This document shows positions 1 through 8,661 of a DNA stretch of 64,000 nucleotides, in pieces; the first letter of the stretch is position 1, and each line of letters begins with the position of its first letter. Where the stretch lies: positions 1,240,001 through 1,304,000 of the forward strand of contig NZ_CP097127.1 of assembly GCF_023330665.1 (NCBI RefSeq), in the 5' to 3' direction. Under the pieces are notes generated by a model. The model saw only the letters and a list, made by a program, of their open reading frames with translations, was not told the origin of the DNA and ran no database searches. The position numbers were made by a program, and so were the translations under genes. This DNA comes from Conexibacter sp. S30A1 (lineage in GTDB: Bacteria; Actinomycetota; Thermoleophilia; Solirubrobacterales; Solirubrobacteraceae).

Positions 1-1314
1 GTGCTCATCCGTCGTGGCATCGAGGAGGCTATCGACCGGGTGGTGCAAGCGCTGCGAGAGTCCGCGCGGGCCGTCGAGAAGCCGGACGAGTTACGGCACG
101 TGGCCACTATCGCGGCCAAGGCGGACAGGCGCATCGGAGACGCCGTCGCCGAGGCGCTCGAGCGCGTCGGCTTGGACGGAGTGGTGACCATCGAGGAGGT
201 GCCGGAACCGGGTGTCGAGGTCTCCTTCTCCGAGGGCGTGCAGGTCGAGAACGGCTTCATCTCGCCCTACATGGCGCGCGACCAGGACCGCATGGAGACC
301 GTCTTTGAGGATCCCTACATCCTGCTGACGACGAAGCCCATCTCGGCGGTCCAGGATCTGATGCCGATCCTCGGCGCGGTCCAGCGCGCACCCCGGCCGC
401 TCGTGATCTTCGCCGAGAAGGTCGACGGGTCCGCGCTCGGGACGCTGATTCAGAACACCACACACGGGCTGCTTCAGGCCGTCGCCGTTCGCGCCCCCGG
501 CTTCGGCCACCGCCGTCTCGCGCATCTGCAGGACCTCGCCGCCTTCACCGGAGCTGATGTGCTGACCGACGAGACGGGCCTGACGCTTCAGAACGTCGAG
601 ACGTCCTGGTTTGGGACCGCCCGCCGGGTAGTCGTCACGGCCGACTCCACGACGCTTGTCGACGGCGGCGGTGATCCGGCGCTGCTGGCCGCGCGGATCC
701 GACAGATTCGTGCCGAGATCGGCCGCGCGACTCACGAACGCGACCGCGAGGTCGCCCAGGAGCGCCTGGCAAAGCTCACGAGCAAACTCGCCGTGATCAA
801 GGTGGGTGCGGCCACCGACGTGGAGCTCGCCGACCGCCGTCGCCGCGTCGAGGGATCGCTTGCCGCAACAACGGCCGCGGTGCAGGAGGGGATCGTGCCA
901 GGCGGCGGGACGGCACTGCTGCGCGCGGCCGCCTCGCTTGCCAGCCTCGACCTCGACGGCGACTACAAGATCGGCGCCGACATCATCCGGCGGGTCCTGT
1001 CAGAGCCGCTCTTCTGGATCGCCACGAACGCCGGCTTCGACGGCCAGGCGGTCGTCGACCAGGTTCTGGCTATGCCCCCCGGCGGCGGCCTCAACGCGCT
1101 CACCGGCGAGTTCGGCGACCTGTTCGAGCTCGGCGTGATCGATCCGCTGAGGGTCACGCGCCTGACGATCCAGCACGCGGCCTCGGTGGCCGCTCTGCTG
1201 CTCACCACGGAGGCGGTGGTCGCCGAGTGGCTACCAGCACAGCCTGGTGCTGTGCTGGCCCCCGGCTTCGGCGATCTAGCCGAGGGCCTTGCGCGGCCTT
1301 CGTCACCGATCTGA
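1..1314 (+). CDS. groEL: GroEL-type chaperonin paralogue, 5' truncated by window edge
   Basis: Type I chaperonin (60 kDa, cytosolic protein folding). The window begins inside the gene: the 437 visible residues match GroEL from about residue 115 to the C-terminus, so position 1 is probably an internal codon and not a start. Apical-domain stretches (EGVQVENGFISPYM) and the GAATDVEL and PGGGTALLRAA blocks are plain. It is clearly divergent. The Asp that catalyses ATP hydrolysis (D398 in E. coli, in VEDAL) is Gly here (VEGSL, residue 285 of the visible part), and the tail ends ARPSSPI without GGM repeats. It is therefore likely a specialised paralogue and not the housekeeping GroEL. The next gene begins 55 nt downstream. 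Confidence 0.9.
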   Translation: MLIRRGIEEAIDRVVQALRESARAVEKPDELRHVATIAAKADRRIGDAVAEALERVGLDGVVTIEEVPEPGVEVSFSEGVQVENGFISPYMARDQDRMETVFEDPYILLTTKPISAVQDLMPILGAVQRAPRPLVIFAEKVDGSALGTLIQNTTHGLLQAVAVRAPGFGHRRLAHLQDLAAFTGADVLTDETGLTLQNVETSWFGTARRVVVTADSTTLVDGGGDPALLAARIRQIRAEIGRATHERDREVAQERLAKLTSKLAVIKVGAATDVELADRRRRVEGSLAATTAAVQEGIVPGGGTALLRAAASLASLDLDGDYKIGADIIRRVLSEPLFWIATNAGFDGQAVVDQVLAMPPGGGLNALTGEFGDLFELGVIDPLRVTRLTIQHAASVAALLLTTEAVVAEWLPAQPGAVLAPGFGDLAEGLARPSSPI

Positions 1315-1369
1315 TCTGGTTCAACCGCGCACAACGTCACACCCGAACGTCTGAGGAGGAGAGAGGAAC

Positions 1370-2002
1370 ATGGCCACAGTCACGGCAGGCACAGACGCCC
1401 AGCCGACCACCGTGCAGGTGTCGCTCATCAGCGCCGGTGATCCCGGCATACTCGGACTGCCGATCTTTGCCGCGGGCTCGGTCTGCCTGGGCCTGGCGCT
1501 GATCGGATACGTGCCGGCCGCGGCCATAGGCGCGGTTCTACCGATCGTGCTGGCTGGCACTGGCGTCGGACTTGTCATCTCGACGATCTGGTCGCTATCG
1601 CTGGGACAGACGATGGTGGCAGGCGTCTACGGGCTCTTCGCGGGCTTCTGGCTCAGTTACGCGATGCTCCTGCTCGGGATCCTGCACACCTGGTTCCTCG
1701 TGCCCGTCAAGGACGTTACGCACGCCGAGGCGCTGTTCCTGATCACGTGGGCGATCGTGATGGCCGCGTTGACGATCGCGAGCCTCCGTCTGCCACTGGC
1801 TTTCACCGCCGTCTTCGGGTTGGTCGTGCTGGCGCTCATCCTGCTCGTTCCTGCCACGCTCAGCCCCAGCACGGCTCTCACCCACGCGGCAGGCGTGGTT
1901 GTGCTGGTGTTCGCTGCACTCGGCCTCTATCTGTTCCTGGGGACCGCGTCCGCGGCCCTGGGCGGCCCTGCATACCCGCTCGGCAGGCCGGTCATCAAGT
2001 GA
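1370..2002 (+). CDS. GPR1/FUN34/YaaH (SatP-like) acetate/succinate transporter
   Basis: Inner-membrane carrier of the acetate uptake transporter family, 210 aa with six predicted hydrophobic helices. The N-terminal DPGILGLPIFAAGS block and the GVYGLFAGFWLSYA segment after TM3 are family hallmarks. The family moves acetate or succinate with protons; the substrate here is inferred. A good ribosome site (GAGGAGAG) precedes the ATG. The stop overlaps the GTG of the next gene by 4 nt, so this is the first gene of a four-gene coupled operon that ends in a GlcD-like oxidase. That context suggests small organic acid uptake and oxidation. Confidence 0.85.
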   Translation: MATVTAGTDAQPTTVQVSLISAGDPGILGLPIFAAGSVCLGLALIGYVPAAAIGAVLPIVLAGTGVGLVISTIWSLSLGQTMVAGVYGLFAGFWLSYAMLLLGILHTWFLVPVKDVTHAEALFLITWAIVMAALTIASLRLPLAFTAVFGLVVLALILLVPATLSPSTALTHAAGVVVLVFAALGLYLFLGTASAALGGPAYPLGRPVIK

Positions 2003-2412
2003 CGGCGGCGTTTGTACACGTCTGCATCCGGGTGCGCGACGAAGCGGCGTCGCTGCGCTTCTACGCCGCGCTGGGGTTCGAGCAGCGTGGCCGACTGCAG
2101 TTCGCTGGCGCGCACAACGTATATCTCGGCCTCCCCGGTGGCGACGACGTGCTTGAGCTGACCGTGAACGACGGCCGTGCTGAGCCATACGAACTCGGAA
2201 CTGGCTACGGGCACCTGGCGCTCAGCATCGATGACCTAGACGCGGCGCTTCAGCTACTGGCCGCCGCCGGCATTGAGCCCGAGCAGCCGCCGTACGCTCC
2301 CGGAGGACGAACGGAATACCGGATATGCTTCCTCACCGATCCGGACGGCTACCGCGTCGAGCTGATCGACGGCCACTTCCCCACGCCACAGGATCCCGTG
2401 CCGGCTGGGTGA
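1999..2412 (+). CDS. VOC/glyoxalase-fold protein
   Basis: A 137-aa single-domain protein of the vicinal oxygen chelate superfamily. It has the paired beta-alpha-beta-beta-beta pattern, starting HVCIRVRDEAASLRFYAALGFE and ending FLTDPDGYRVELID, as in lactoylglutathione lyase (GloA). Candidate metal ligands are the early His, the Glu in VLELTV, the His in GYGHLAL and the Glu in RVELID. The frame is open further upstream inside the transporter gene, but the GTG at 1999 overlaps the transporter stop (GTGA) and starts exactly at the fold, so I use it. It could be a glyoxalase I or another VOC enzyme; the substrate is unknown. Confidence 0.8.
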   Translation: MTAAFVHVCIRVRDEAASLRFYAALGFEQRGRLQFAGAHNVYLGLPGGDDVLELTVNDGRAEPYELGTGYGHLALSIDDLDAALQLLAAAGIEPEQPPYAPGGRTEYRICFLTDPDGYRVELIDGHFPTPQDPVPAG

Positions 2413-3413
2413 GCTACGGAGCCCAGATGGCGTCCACGAAGCGGCGGGTGGCGGTCAAGCCTAGCTCGAGGATGCACGGCGGTCCGCCGCCCGTGAGGCC
2501 GCTGGATCGGGTAAGCATCAGGCTTGAGGCAGGCTGCACGATTGGGATTGTCGGTGAGAGCGGCTGCTGGAAATCGACGCTGGCGCGGCCTCTGGTCGGT
2601 CTGGGGGCTCCGACGTCGAGCACGGTCGCGATCGCTGAGGAGATGCTCGGCTCGCCTGACTTGCCACCAGCTCCCCAACTTGCCCGGCTGGCGGAGTTGG
2701 TCTTTCAGGACCCGTACTCCTCGCTCAAGCCGAGCCTCAGCGTCGAGCAGGTTTTGACTGCGGCGTTGCAGGTAGATCTCTTGGTGGGGCGCGGCGGCCG
2801 TCGCGGCCGGGCGCTTGAGCTGCTTGAGATGGTGCCGTTGTCCAAGCGCTTCGCCGCCCACTACCCGTACAAGCTCTCCGGTGGCCAGGCTCAGCGTGCC
2901 GCTGTTGCCCGGGCGCTGGCTGTGCAGCCGAAGGTAATGGTTTTAGATGAGCCGACATATGCGCTTGATGTCTCCGTTCGGGCCGAGATCATGGAACTGC
3001 TCATCAGGTTGCAGGACGAGCTGGGTCTCTCTTACGTGTTCGTCAGCCACGACCTTGCGATGGTCAGGCACATCAGCGATCAGATCGTCGTCATGTACCT
3101 GGGACGGGTCGTTGAGCACGGGCCTTATCAGCAGGTGTTGGACGAGTCGCTACACCCCTACACCCGCGCTTTGGCCAGCGCGGCGCTGGTGGCGGATCCG
3201 GCCATCACAGGCGGGTTGCGAGACACGGCCACGAGCTCGCGCAGCACAGCCAGTTCGAGCGTTCTGGCGCCCGGCTGCCCCTATCAGCCGCGATGTTCCC
3301 TGGCTGAGGAGATCTGCCTGAACGAGCACCCTGCCCTTCAGTGCCTGCGCCCCGAGCATGCGGCGGCCTGTCACATCGCTGCACGGCAGTCGGGCGTGAG
3401 AACTCAGTCATGA
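2409..3413 (+). CDS. Orphan oligopeptide-type ABC transporter ATPase with altered Walker A
   Basis: ATP-binding subunit resembling OppF/DppF (334 aa from the GTG at 2409, which overlaps the previous stop; ATG 2427 is an alternative). The signature LSGGQAQRAAVARAL, Walker B VMVLDEPT, the H-loop FVSHDLAMV and the C-terminal oligopeptide-type tail with Cys-rich CPYQPRC are all present. The Walker A reads GESGCWKST: the Gly before the catalytic Lys is Trp (residue 54). No permease or binding protein lies beside it, so it either serves distant permeases or has lost transport activity. The stop overlaps the next ATG by 4 nt. Confidence 0.75.
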   Translation: MSYGAQMASTKRRVAVKPSSRMHGGPPPVRPLDRVSIRLEAGCTIGIVGESGCWKSTLARPLVGLGAPTSSTVAIAEEMLGSPDLPPAPQLARLAELVFQDPYSSLKPSLSVEQVLTAALQVDLLVGRGGRRGRALELLEMVPLSKRFAAHYPYKLSGGQAQRAAVARALAVQPKVMVLDEPTYALDVSVRAEIMELLIRLQDELGLSYVFVSHDLAMVRHISDQIVVMYLGRVVEHGPYQQVLDESLHPYTRALASAALVADPAITGGLRDTATSSRSTASSSVLAPGCPYQPRCSLAEEICLNEHPALQCLRPEHAAACHIAARQSGVRTQS

Positions 3414-4780
3414 TGAGCGCACTGGCTGAAGACCTCATACGAGTGTTGGGTCAGGGCCGGGTTGTCGCCGGCTCGCTGAGCGCGTACGCGGCCGATGCCA
3501 CCGAGCACGAGGGGCTGCGCGGCGAGCCGCACGCTGTCGTACAGCCGCAGAGCGCTGAGGAGGTCGCACGGATCGTCTCATGGGCCTACCGAAACGATGT
3601 GGCGCTTGTGCCCCGCGGTGGCGGCACAGGGTTTTCGGGCGGAGCGGTACCGGTCGATGGGGGTGTTGTCGTTGACCTTTCGCGGATGGCTCGTGTACGA
3701 GCGTTCGATCCCGAGCTTTGGCGGATGCACGTTGACGCAGGCGTGCTGACCAGCACCGTCAGACGACTGGCGCGCGAGCACGGGCTGCTATTTCCGCCTG
3801 ATCCGGGTGCTGCCGAGCAGTCTCAGATCGGCGGCAACATAGCCACCAACGCCGGCGGCCCGCATGCTTTCAAGTACGGTGCCACTGGCGCATGGGTAAC
3901 TGGGATCGAGGCGGTGGTCGCCCCTGGCGAGATCATCCGGGTAGGTGGTGCGATCCGCAAGGATGTGGCCGGATACGACATCCGGGGCCTGTTGGTTGGA
4001 TCTGAGGGAACGCTTGGGATCATCACGGGAGCGTGGCTTCGTTTGATCCCCGCGCCGGAGGTGGTTCTTCCCGTCGCCGCCGCCTACGACAGTGTCCAAG
4101 AGGGGTGTGCCGCGATCGAATCGATCCTCGCCAGCGGGCTCGTTGCTGCGGCCGTCGAGTTCGTAGAGGGCACCGCACTCACCGCAAGCCGCGGGGCTTT
4201 CCCAGCCGCCCTGCCCGAAGCGGCGCGTTTCCTTGTGATCGCCGAGACGGACGGCACAGCAGCGGAGGCCGCTGCTGCCGCAGAGGAGCTGCGCGAGCTG
4301 CTTCAACCCAACGCCCTGCTGCTACAGGCGCCAAAGACGCGCCAGGAGATCTCGGCGCTCTGGCGCTGGCGTGACGGTGTCTCGCTTGCCGTCTCGGCAC
4401 AGCGCGGCGGGAAGGTCAGCGAGGACATAGTCGTGCCACTGGACCGCCTGCGAGACGCCATCGATGGCACCAATTTGATCGGCGAGCGATTCGGGCTTGA
4501 AGCGTGCAGCTGGGGCCACGCCGGCGACGGCAACCTCCACTCAACCTTCCTGATCAACCCAGAGAACGACGACGAACTCAAACGAGCCCACCAAGCAGCC
4601 CGAGCACTGCACGAACTAGCGACAAACCTAGGCGGCTCAATCTCGGGCGAGCACGGACTAGGGTGGCTCAAGCGCGACCAGCTTCATCTCCAGTGGAATG
4701 AGGCAGCAATCGAACTGCACCATGGCATCAAGGCGACGTTCGATCCTAAAGGCCTCTTCAACCCGGGCAAGAAGACTTGA
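3410..4780 (+). CDS. GlcD-like FAD-linked oxidase (glycolate/D-lactate type)
   Basis: A 456-aa flavoprotein of the FAD_binding_4 plus FAD-oxidase C family. The PCMH-type FAD domain shows VPRGGGTGFSGGAVP and the dinucleotide loop SQIGGNIATNAGGPHAFKYG. The C-terminal cap ends HAGDGNLHSTFL and SGEHGLGWLK, as in GlcD and D-lactate dehydrogenases. It oxidises a 2-hydroxy acid and passes electrons to the respiratory chain; the exact substrate cannot be read from sequence. The ATG at 3410 overlaps the ABC gene stop (ATGA). It is the last gene of the 1370-4780 operon. Confidence 0.85.
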   Translation: MMSALAEDLIRVLGQGRVVAGSLSAYAADATEHEGLRGEPHAVVQPQSAEEVARIVSWAYRNDVALVPRGGGTGFSGGAVPVDGGVVVDLSRMARVRAFDPELWRMHVDAGVLTSTVRRLAREHGLLFPPDPGAAEQSQIGGNIATNAGGPHAFKYGATGAWVTGIEAVVAPGEIIRVGGAIRKDVAGYDIRGLLVGSEGTLGIITGAWLRLIPAPEVVLPVAAAYDSVQEGCAAIESILASGLVAAAVEFVEGTALTASRGAFPAALPEAARFLVIAETDGTAAEAAAAAEELRELLQPNALLLQAPKTRQEISALWRWRDGVSLAVSAQRGGKVSEDIVVPLDRLRDAIDGTNLIGERFGLEACSWGHAGDGNLHSTFLINPENDDELKRAHQAARALHELATNLGGSISGEHGLGWLKRDQLHLQWNEAAIELHHGIKATFDPKGLFNPGKKT

Positions 4781-5238
4781 GCGGTCCTGTGGCGAGGGCC
4801 AATTGGAAACCCCAGCTCTCGCAGCACCGGACGTGACAAGTCTCCCGTCATCCGCCTGTTCTGACCCTGTCCTCAGGCGGCGGCACCGAACGCCCGGTGC
4901 GCGAATAGCTCCGGCGCGCGCCCTTGCACAGCACGCAGCCATCGCCAGACGCGACTGGCACTGGACCGCAGCCCTTCGTAGTGAGCTGCGCTCGAACGCT
5001 CCACCGCACAATGAGCTGCCCGGCTACCCGATTGCTTCTGCTCCGAGGCTGAAGTCCCGGCCCGCCCGATTGCTCCTTGCAAAGAGGCTCGCTACACCCC
5101 CGCGCGGCTGCATGGATCTCTCCCAACGACCGGGGCCTGCGACCGGCCGTTCCGACGATTACCCGTACCGGACTGCCAGCGCCAGCCCTGACGCAGCTTG
5201 CACGGTGCACCATCGGACCGGAGTAGGATGAACCACAC
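4781..5238. other. Gene-free interval of 458 nt
   Basis: This lies between the GlcD-like gene and egtB. Frames are open on both strands because of high GC, but none has a ribosome site or a recognisable protein. I see no strong hairpin or repeat. It should contain the egtB promoter. Confidence 0.5.
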
Positions 5239-6525
5239 GTGAGCGACCTCCCCCAGCTCCTTACCGAGGCGCTCACGGAGACCCGGGAGCGTACCCTGAC
5301 CCTGGTTGCCGGTCTGGACACGGTCGAGTTCGAGACGGTTTACTCGACGTTGCTGAGCCCGCTTGTCTGGGATCTGGCTCACATCGCGTGCTTTGAGGAT
5401 CTGTGGATCTCGCGGGCCGCCGGCGTGCCGGCACTGGCACCTGAGCTGTTCACCACCTACGACGCGCTTGAGACCCCACGCTCGCGCCGCGGTGAGCTCG
5501 AGCTGCTCGGTACCGAGGAGAGCTTCGCGCATCTGGCTGCGGTCAGGGCGCGAACCGAGGCGCTGGTCTCGCAGGTCGCCACCGACCGCAGCGATCTGGT
5601 CGAGCTGGTGATCTGCCATGAGCAACAGCACAACGAGACGATGCTGCAGCTGCTCGCGCTCGCGCACCTGCCAAACCCGTTCACGCGGGCGCAGGCAGCT
5701 GAGCCGCCTGCCGCCAGCTCCAGAGCGCCGGCGCCAACGGGAGGTGCGCTTGAGCTGGTTGGCTTCGCAGGCGGCGAGGTGACGATCGGGGCCGGCCCAG
5801 AACGCGGCTTTGTCTACGACAACGAGCGGCCCGTGCATGTCCGCGCGCTCGCTCCCTTCAGGCTGGCGCTGACACCGGCCACCAACGCCGACTGGCTGGC
5901 CTTCATGGACGCCGGCGGTTATCAGCGGCGCGAGCTATGGACGCGTGAGGGCTGGCGCTGGCGGCAGGCGGAGCGGATCGAGCGGCCGTTGCACTGGACC
6001 GAGGACGGCCGCCTGTGGCGGCTCGGTGAGCTCGTCGACATCGACCCGGAGGCGCCCGTCATGCACATCTCGTGGTTTGAGGCCGACGCCTTCGCCACCT
6101 TCCACGGTCTGCGGTTGCCGTCCGAGTTCGAGTGGGAGCTGGCGGCGAGCAGCGGTCCTGCAAGCGGCCAGCGCAGCCCCTTGCCGTGGGGTACGGAGCC
6201 GGTGGCGCGGGCGCGCGCAAACGTCGACCAGGTCGGTGGCGGACCGGTCGCGGCCACCAGCTTCGACGGCGCGACACAGACCGGGCTGCGCGCGCTGATC
6301 GGCGACGTTTGGGAGTGGACAGCCAGCTGGTTTGACGGCTATCCCGGATTCTCCTCCTACCCCTACCGCGAGTACTCAGAGCCGTTCTTTGGCGAGCACT
6401 ACCGGGTGCTGCGCGGCGGCTCCTGGGCGACCCGGCCACGGGTGGCAAGCGTGACCTTCCGCAACTGGGATCTGCCGCAGCGCCGGCAGATCTTCGCCGG
6501 TGTCAGACTGGCGGGAGACGCGTGA
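5239..6525 (+). CDS. egtB: Ergothioneine sulfoxide synthase EgtB
   Basis: Non-heme iron enzyme that joins hercynine to gamma-glutamylcysteine with O2 in ergothioneine synthesis. 428 aa: an N-terminal DinB-like bundle carries the iron ligands (His48 in DLAHIACFED; His127 and His131 in HEQQHNETM), matching the known 3-His site. The C-terminal FGE-sulfatase domain shows the VMHISWFEADAFA, LPSEFEWELA, GDVWEWTASWF and VLRGGSWAT blocks. It starts at GTG 5239. The stop overlaps the next gene. EgtA and EgtC, which make and trim the gamma-glutamylcysteine part, are not nearby. Confidence 0.95.
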   Translation: MSDLPQLLTEALTETRERTLTLVAGLDTVEFETVYSTLLSPLVWDLAHIACFEDLWISRAAGVPALAPELFTTYDALETPRSRRGELELLGTEESFAHLAAVRARTEALVSQVATDRSDLVELVICHEQQHNETMLQLLALAHLPNPFTRAQAAEPPAASSRAPAPTGGALELVGFAGGEVTIGAGPERGFVYDNERPVHVRALAPFRLALTPATNADWLAFMDAGGYQRRELWTREGWRWRQAERIERPLHWTEDGRLWRLGELVDIDPEAPVMHISWFEADAFATFHGLRLPSEFEWELAASSGPASGQRSPLPWGTEPVARARANVDQVGGGPVAATSFDGATQTGLRALIGDVWEWTASWFDGYPGFSSYPYREYSEPFFGEHYRVLRGGSWATRPRVASVTFRNWDLPQRRQIFAGVRLAGDA

Positions 6526-7517
6526 TGAGCGTCATCGATGACGAGCGCGTGAACCTGGTTGCGGCGGACGGTGTTGGCGCCAGCACGCTCGCTGACGACG
6601 TCCGCCGGGGCCTTCAGGCACCGCTGCGCGAGCTGCCGCCCAAGCACTTCTACGACGCGCGCGGCTCGGACCTGTTTGACCAGATCTGTGATCTGCCCGA
6701 GTACTACCCGACACGCACCGAGCGGTCCATCCTCGAGCGTCGCGCGGCCGATATCGCAGCGCTGACGCAGGCTACCGAGCTGGTCGAGCTCGGCGCCGGG
6801 ACCGCGGCCAAAACCCGTCTGCTGCTCGACGCACTGTTCCAGCAAGGCAGACCGAGGCGCTACATCCCCTTTGACATCGACGGCGAGACGCTGCTGCGCA
6901 CCGGACGGAGCGTCGCAGCCGAGTACCCGTCGCTTGAGGCGGTGGACTGCGTGGCCGGTGACTTTGAGCGGCATCTGCACCTGATTCCGGCCAAGCGCCC
7001 CGGCGCGCGGCGGCTCTTCGCATTCCTGGGTGGGACGATCGGCAATTTCGAAACCCGCGCGCGGCGCCGGTTGCTGCGCACGGTCGCCGCACAGCTGCAC
7101 GCCGGGGATCATCTGCTGCTCGGCGTCGACCTGGTCAAGGATCCGGCTGTGATCGAGGCGGCCTACAACGATGCGGCCGGCGTCACCGCGCAGTTCAACC
7201 GCAACGTCCTGGCCGTCATCAACCGCGAGCTGCAGGCTGATTTTCCGCTCAAGGCCTTTGCGCACGTCGCCTTCTTCGACCGGGCCAACGAGTGGATCGA
7301 GATGCGCCTGCGGGCCACGCGCGAGCTGACCGTGACCGTACGCGAGATCGACCTGGTCGTGGAGTTCGCCGCGGGAGACGAGATCCGCACCGAGATCAGC
7401 GCGAAGTTCACGCCGCAGCGACTCGCCCGCGATTTGGCCGACAGCGGACTTGAGCTGGTCGAGCTGATGAGCGACCCAGCCGGGCTGTTTGCGGTCGCGC
7501 TGGCGCGGCCCGTCTGA
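6522..7517 (+). CDS. egtD: L-histidine N-alpha-methyltransferase EgtD
   Basis: SAM-dependent enzyme that trimethylates histidine to hercynine, the first step of ergothioneine synthesis. 331 aa, usual length. The SAM site VELGAGTAAKT, the family signature FYDARGSDLFDQIC, and the FLGGTIGNF and DLVKDP blocks are present. It begins GTGATG; the GTG at 6522 overlaps the egtB stop by 4 nt, while ATG 6525 would give TGATG coupling. It forms a two-gene operon with egtB. The protein likely supplies hercynine directly to EgtB. Confidence 0.95.
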   Translation: MMSVIDDERVNLVAADGVGASTLADDVRRGLQAPLRELPPKHFYDARGSDLFDQICDLPEYYPTRTERSILERRAADIAALTQATELVELGAGTAAKTRLLLDALFQQGRPRRYIPFDIDGETLLRTGRSVAAEYPSLEAVDCVAGDFERHLHLIPAKRPGARRLFAFLGGTIGNFETRARRRLLRTVAAQLHAGDHLLLGVDLVKDPAVIEAAYNDAAGVTAQFNRNVLAVINRELQADFPLKAFAHVAFFDRANEWIEMRLRATRELTVTVREIDLVVEFAAGDEIRTEISAKFTPQRLARDLADSGLELVELMSDPAGLFAVALARPV

Positions 7518-7540
7518 GGCCGCTGGCGAGCTGCCTGCGG

Positions 7541-8596
7541 TTAGGGCCAGCGGAAGCCGGGGCCGGCGATCTCAGCGGTCAGGGGACTTGACGGCAGGCC
7601 GGCAGGAGGGCGCGCGAGGTTGTAGGCCGAGGGCGCCAGATCGTTGGGAGCGTCAGCATGGAAGAGCGCCGCCAGGTACTGGCACTGACCGCGTCCGGGC
7701 CCGATCTCGGTCTGGCCGCCGCCGTAGGCGTCGATCTGCTGTTGCTCACAGTAATCGTAGGTGTCCATCAGGCGGCGCAGCGAACCGATCCGGGACGGCT
7801 TGACGTTGACCATCGCCGGCTTGAACGCGAGCGCCTGGATGTCCTCGATCGAGTGGATCGGCGCATCCCAGGTGATCCTGCGATGCTCGCCGGCGAGCGC
7901 CGCCGCGGCAGCCGTCTCGCTCAGATCCGGGTCCTCGAGCCAGGCGTCCGGGAACGCCTGCGCCACACGCCGGTAGAGCGCCGGGTCGGCCGGCTGGTCC
8001 ACGCTGCTGCCGCGATAGAAGCCCTTGAAGTCAACCGCCTCAACGGCACCGGTGTAAACCAGCTCGGCGATCAGCTCAGGCGTCCAGGAGCTGGTTGCGT
8101 CCAGCTTGAAGCGCAGCGACGGGTCGAGTCCGAGCCGCAGCGCCACGGGCTCGATCGTCGGTGGCTCGCCGAGCCGGGTCGAGACCACGTAGCGCATCGG
8201 CTTGATGACGCGGCCGAGGGCCTGCGCCAACGACACGCCCGCCTGCCTGAGGGCGAGATCGAGCGCCGCGCTTTCGATGGCCCAGACGCGGTAGAGGCGC
8301 GAGACCTCCGAGCGTGGCGGGTCTGGAAAGAGGTCAAGCGACTCCACCCGCTCACAGAAGCGCGCGAGCGTGAAGCGGCCGCTCAGCCCGGGCGGCGGGC
8401 CGGCGGCCAGAAAGGCCTCATGCTCGGCCGGCTCGTAGCCGACATCCTCCCCCACCCCGCTTGCACCGGCGCCGCTCAGCGTGACCAGCGTGCACTGCCG
8501 CGTGCGCCCGGGGCCGAGCTCGGCGCGGAGCTGCTCCAGCCGCAGCTCGTCGAGTTGAAGCTCAAGGCCGCTGATCCTGTCGAAGGTCGACTGCAT
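7541..8596 (-). CDS. Enolase-superfamily protein (MLE/OSBS-like)
   Basis: A 351-aa protein with an enolase-type layout: an N-terminal capping domain, then a barrel with FKLDATSSW (probable base and metal region), AWLEDPDL, RITWDAPIHSIEDI and MVNVKPSRIGSLRRL, and the end-of-barrel YGGGQTEIGPGRGQ. The spacing is that of o-succinylbenzoate synthase or muconate cycloisomerase relatives, but I cannot assign a substrate. No menaquinone genes are adjacent. It converges on egtD and is almost back-to-back with the acetyltransferase at 8662. Confidence 0.75.
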   Translation of the reverse strand: MQSTFDRISGLELQLDELRLEQLRAELGPGRTRQCTLVTLSGAGASGVGEDVGYEPAEHEAFLAAGPPPGLSGRFTLARFCERVESLDLFPDPPRSEVSRLYRVWAIESAALDLALRQAGVSLAQALGRVIKPMRYVVSTRLGEPPTIEPVALRLGLDPSLRFKLDATSSWTPELIAELVYTGAVEAVDFKGFYRGSSVDQPADPALYRRVAQAFPDAWLEDPDLSETAAAAALAGEHRRITWDAPIHSIEDIQALAFKPAMVNVKPSRIGSLRRLMDTYDYCEQQQIDAYGGGQTEIGPGRGQCQYLAALFHADAPNDLAPSAYNLARPPAGLPSSPLTAEIAGPGFRWP

Positions 8597-8661
8597 TGGC
8601 GCTGATACAGAGTTTCGCAGCAGCGACAGTCGCTTCGGCGCCTGCAGATACGATCCTCGCT

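Noticed and set aside
7658..8605. A 315-aa frame opposite the enolase-superfamily gene
   Set aside because: High GC keeps antisense frames open; its translation is Arg/Gly/Glu-rich without motifs, while the minus strand shows a full enolase fold.
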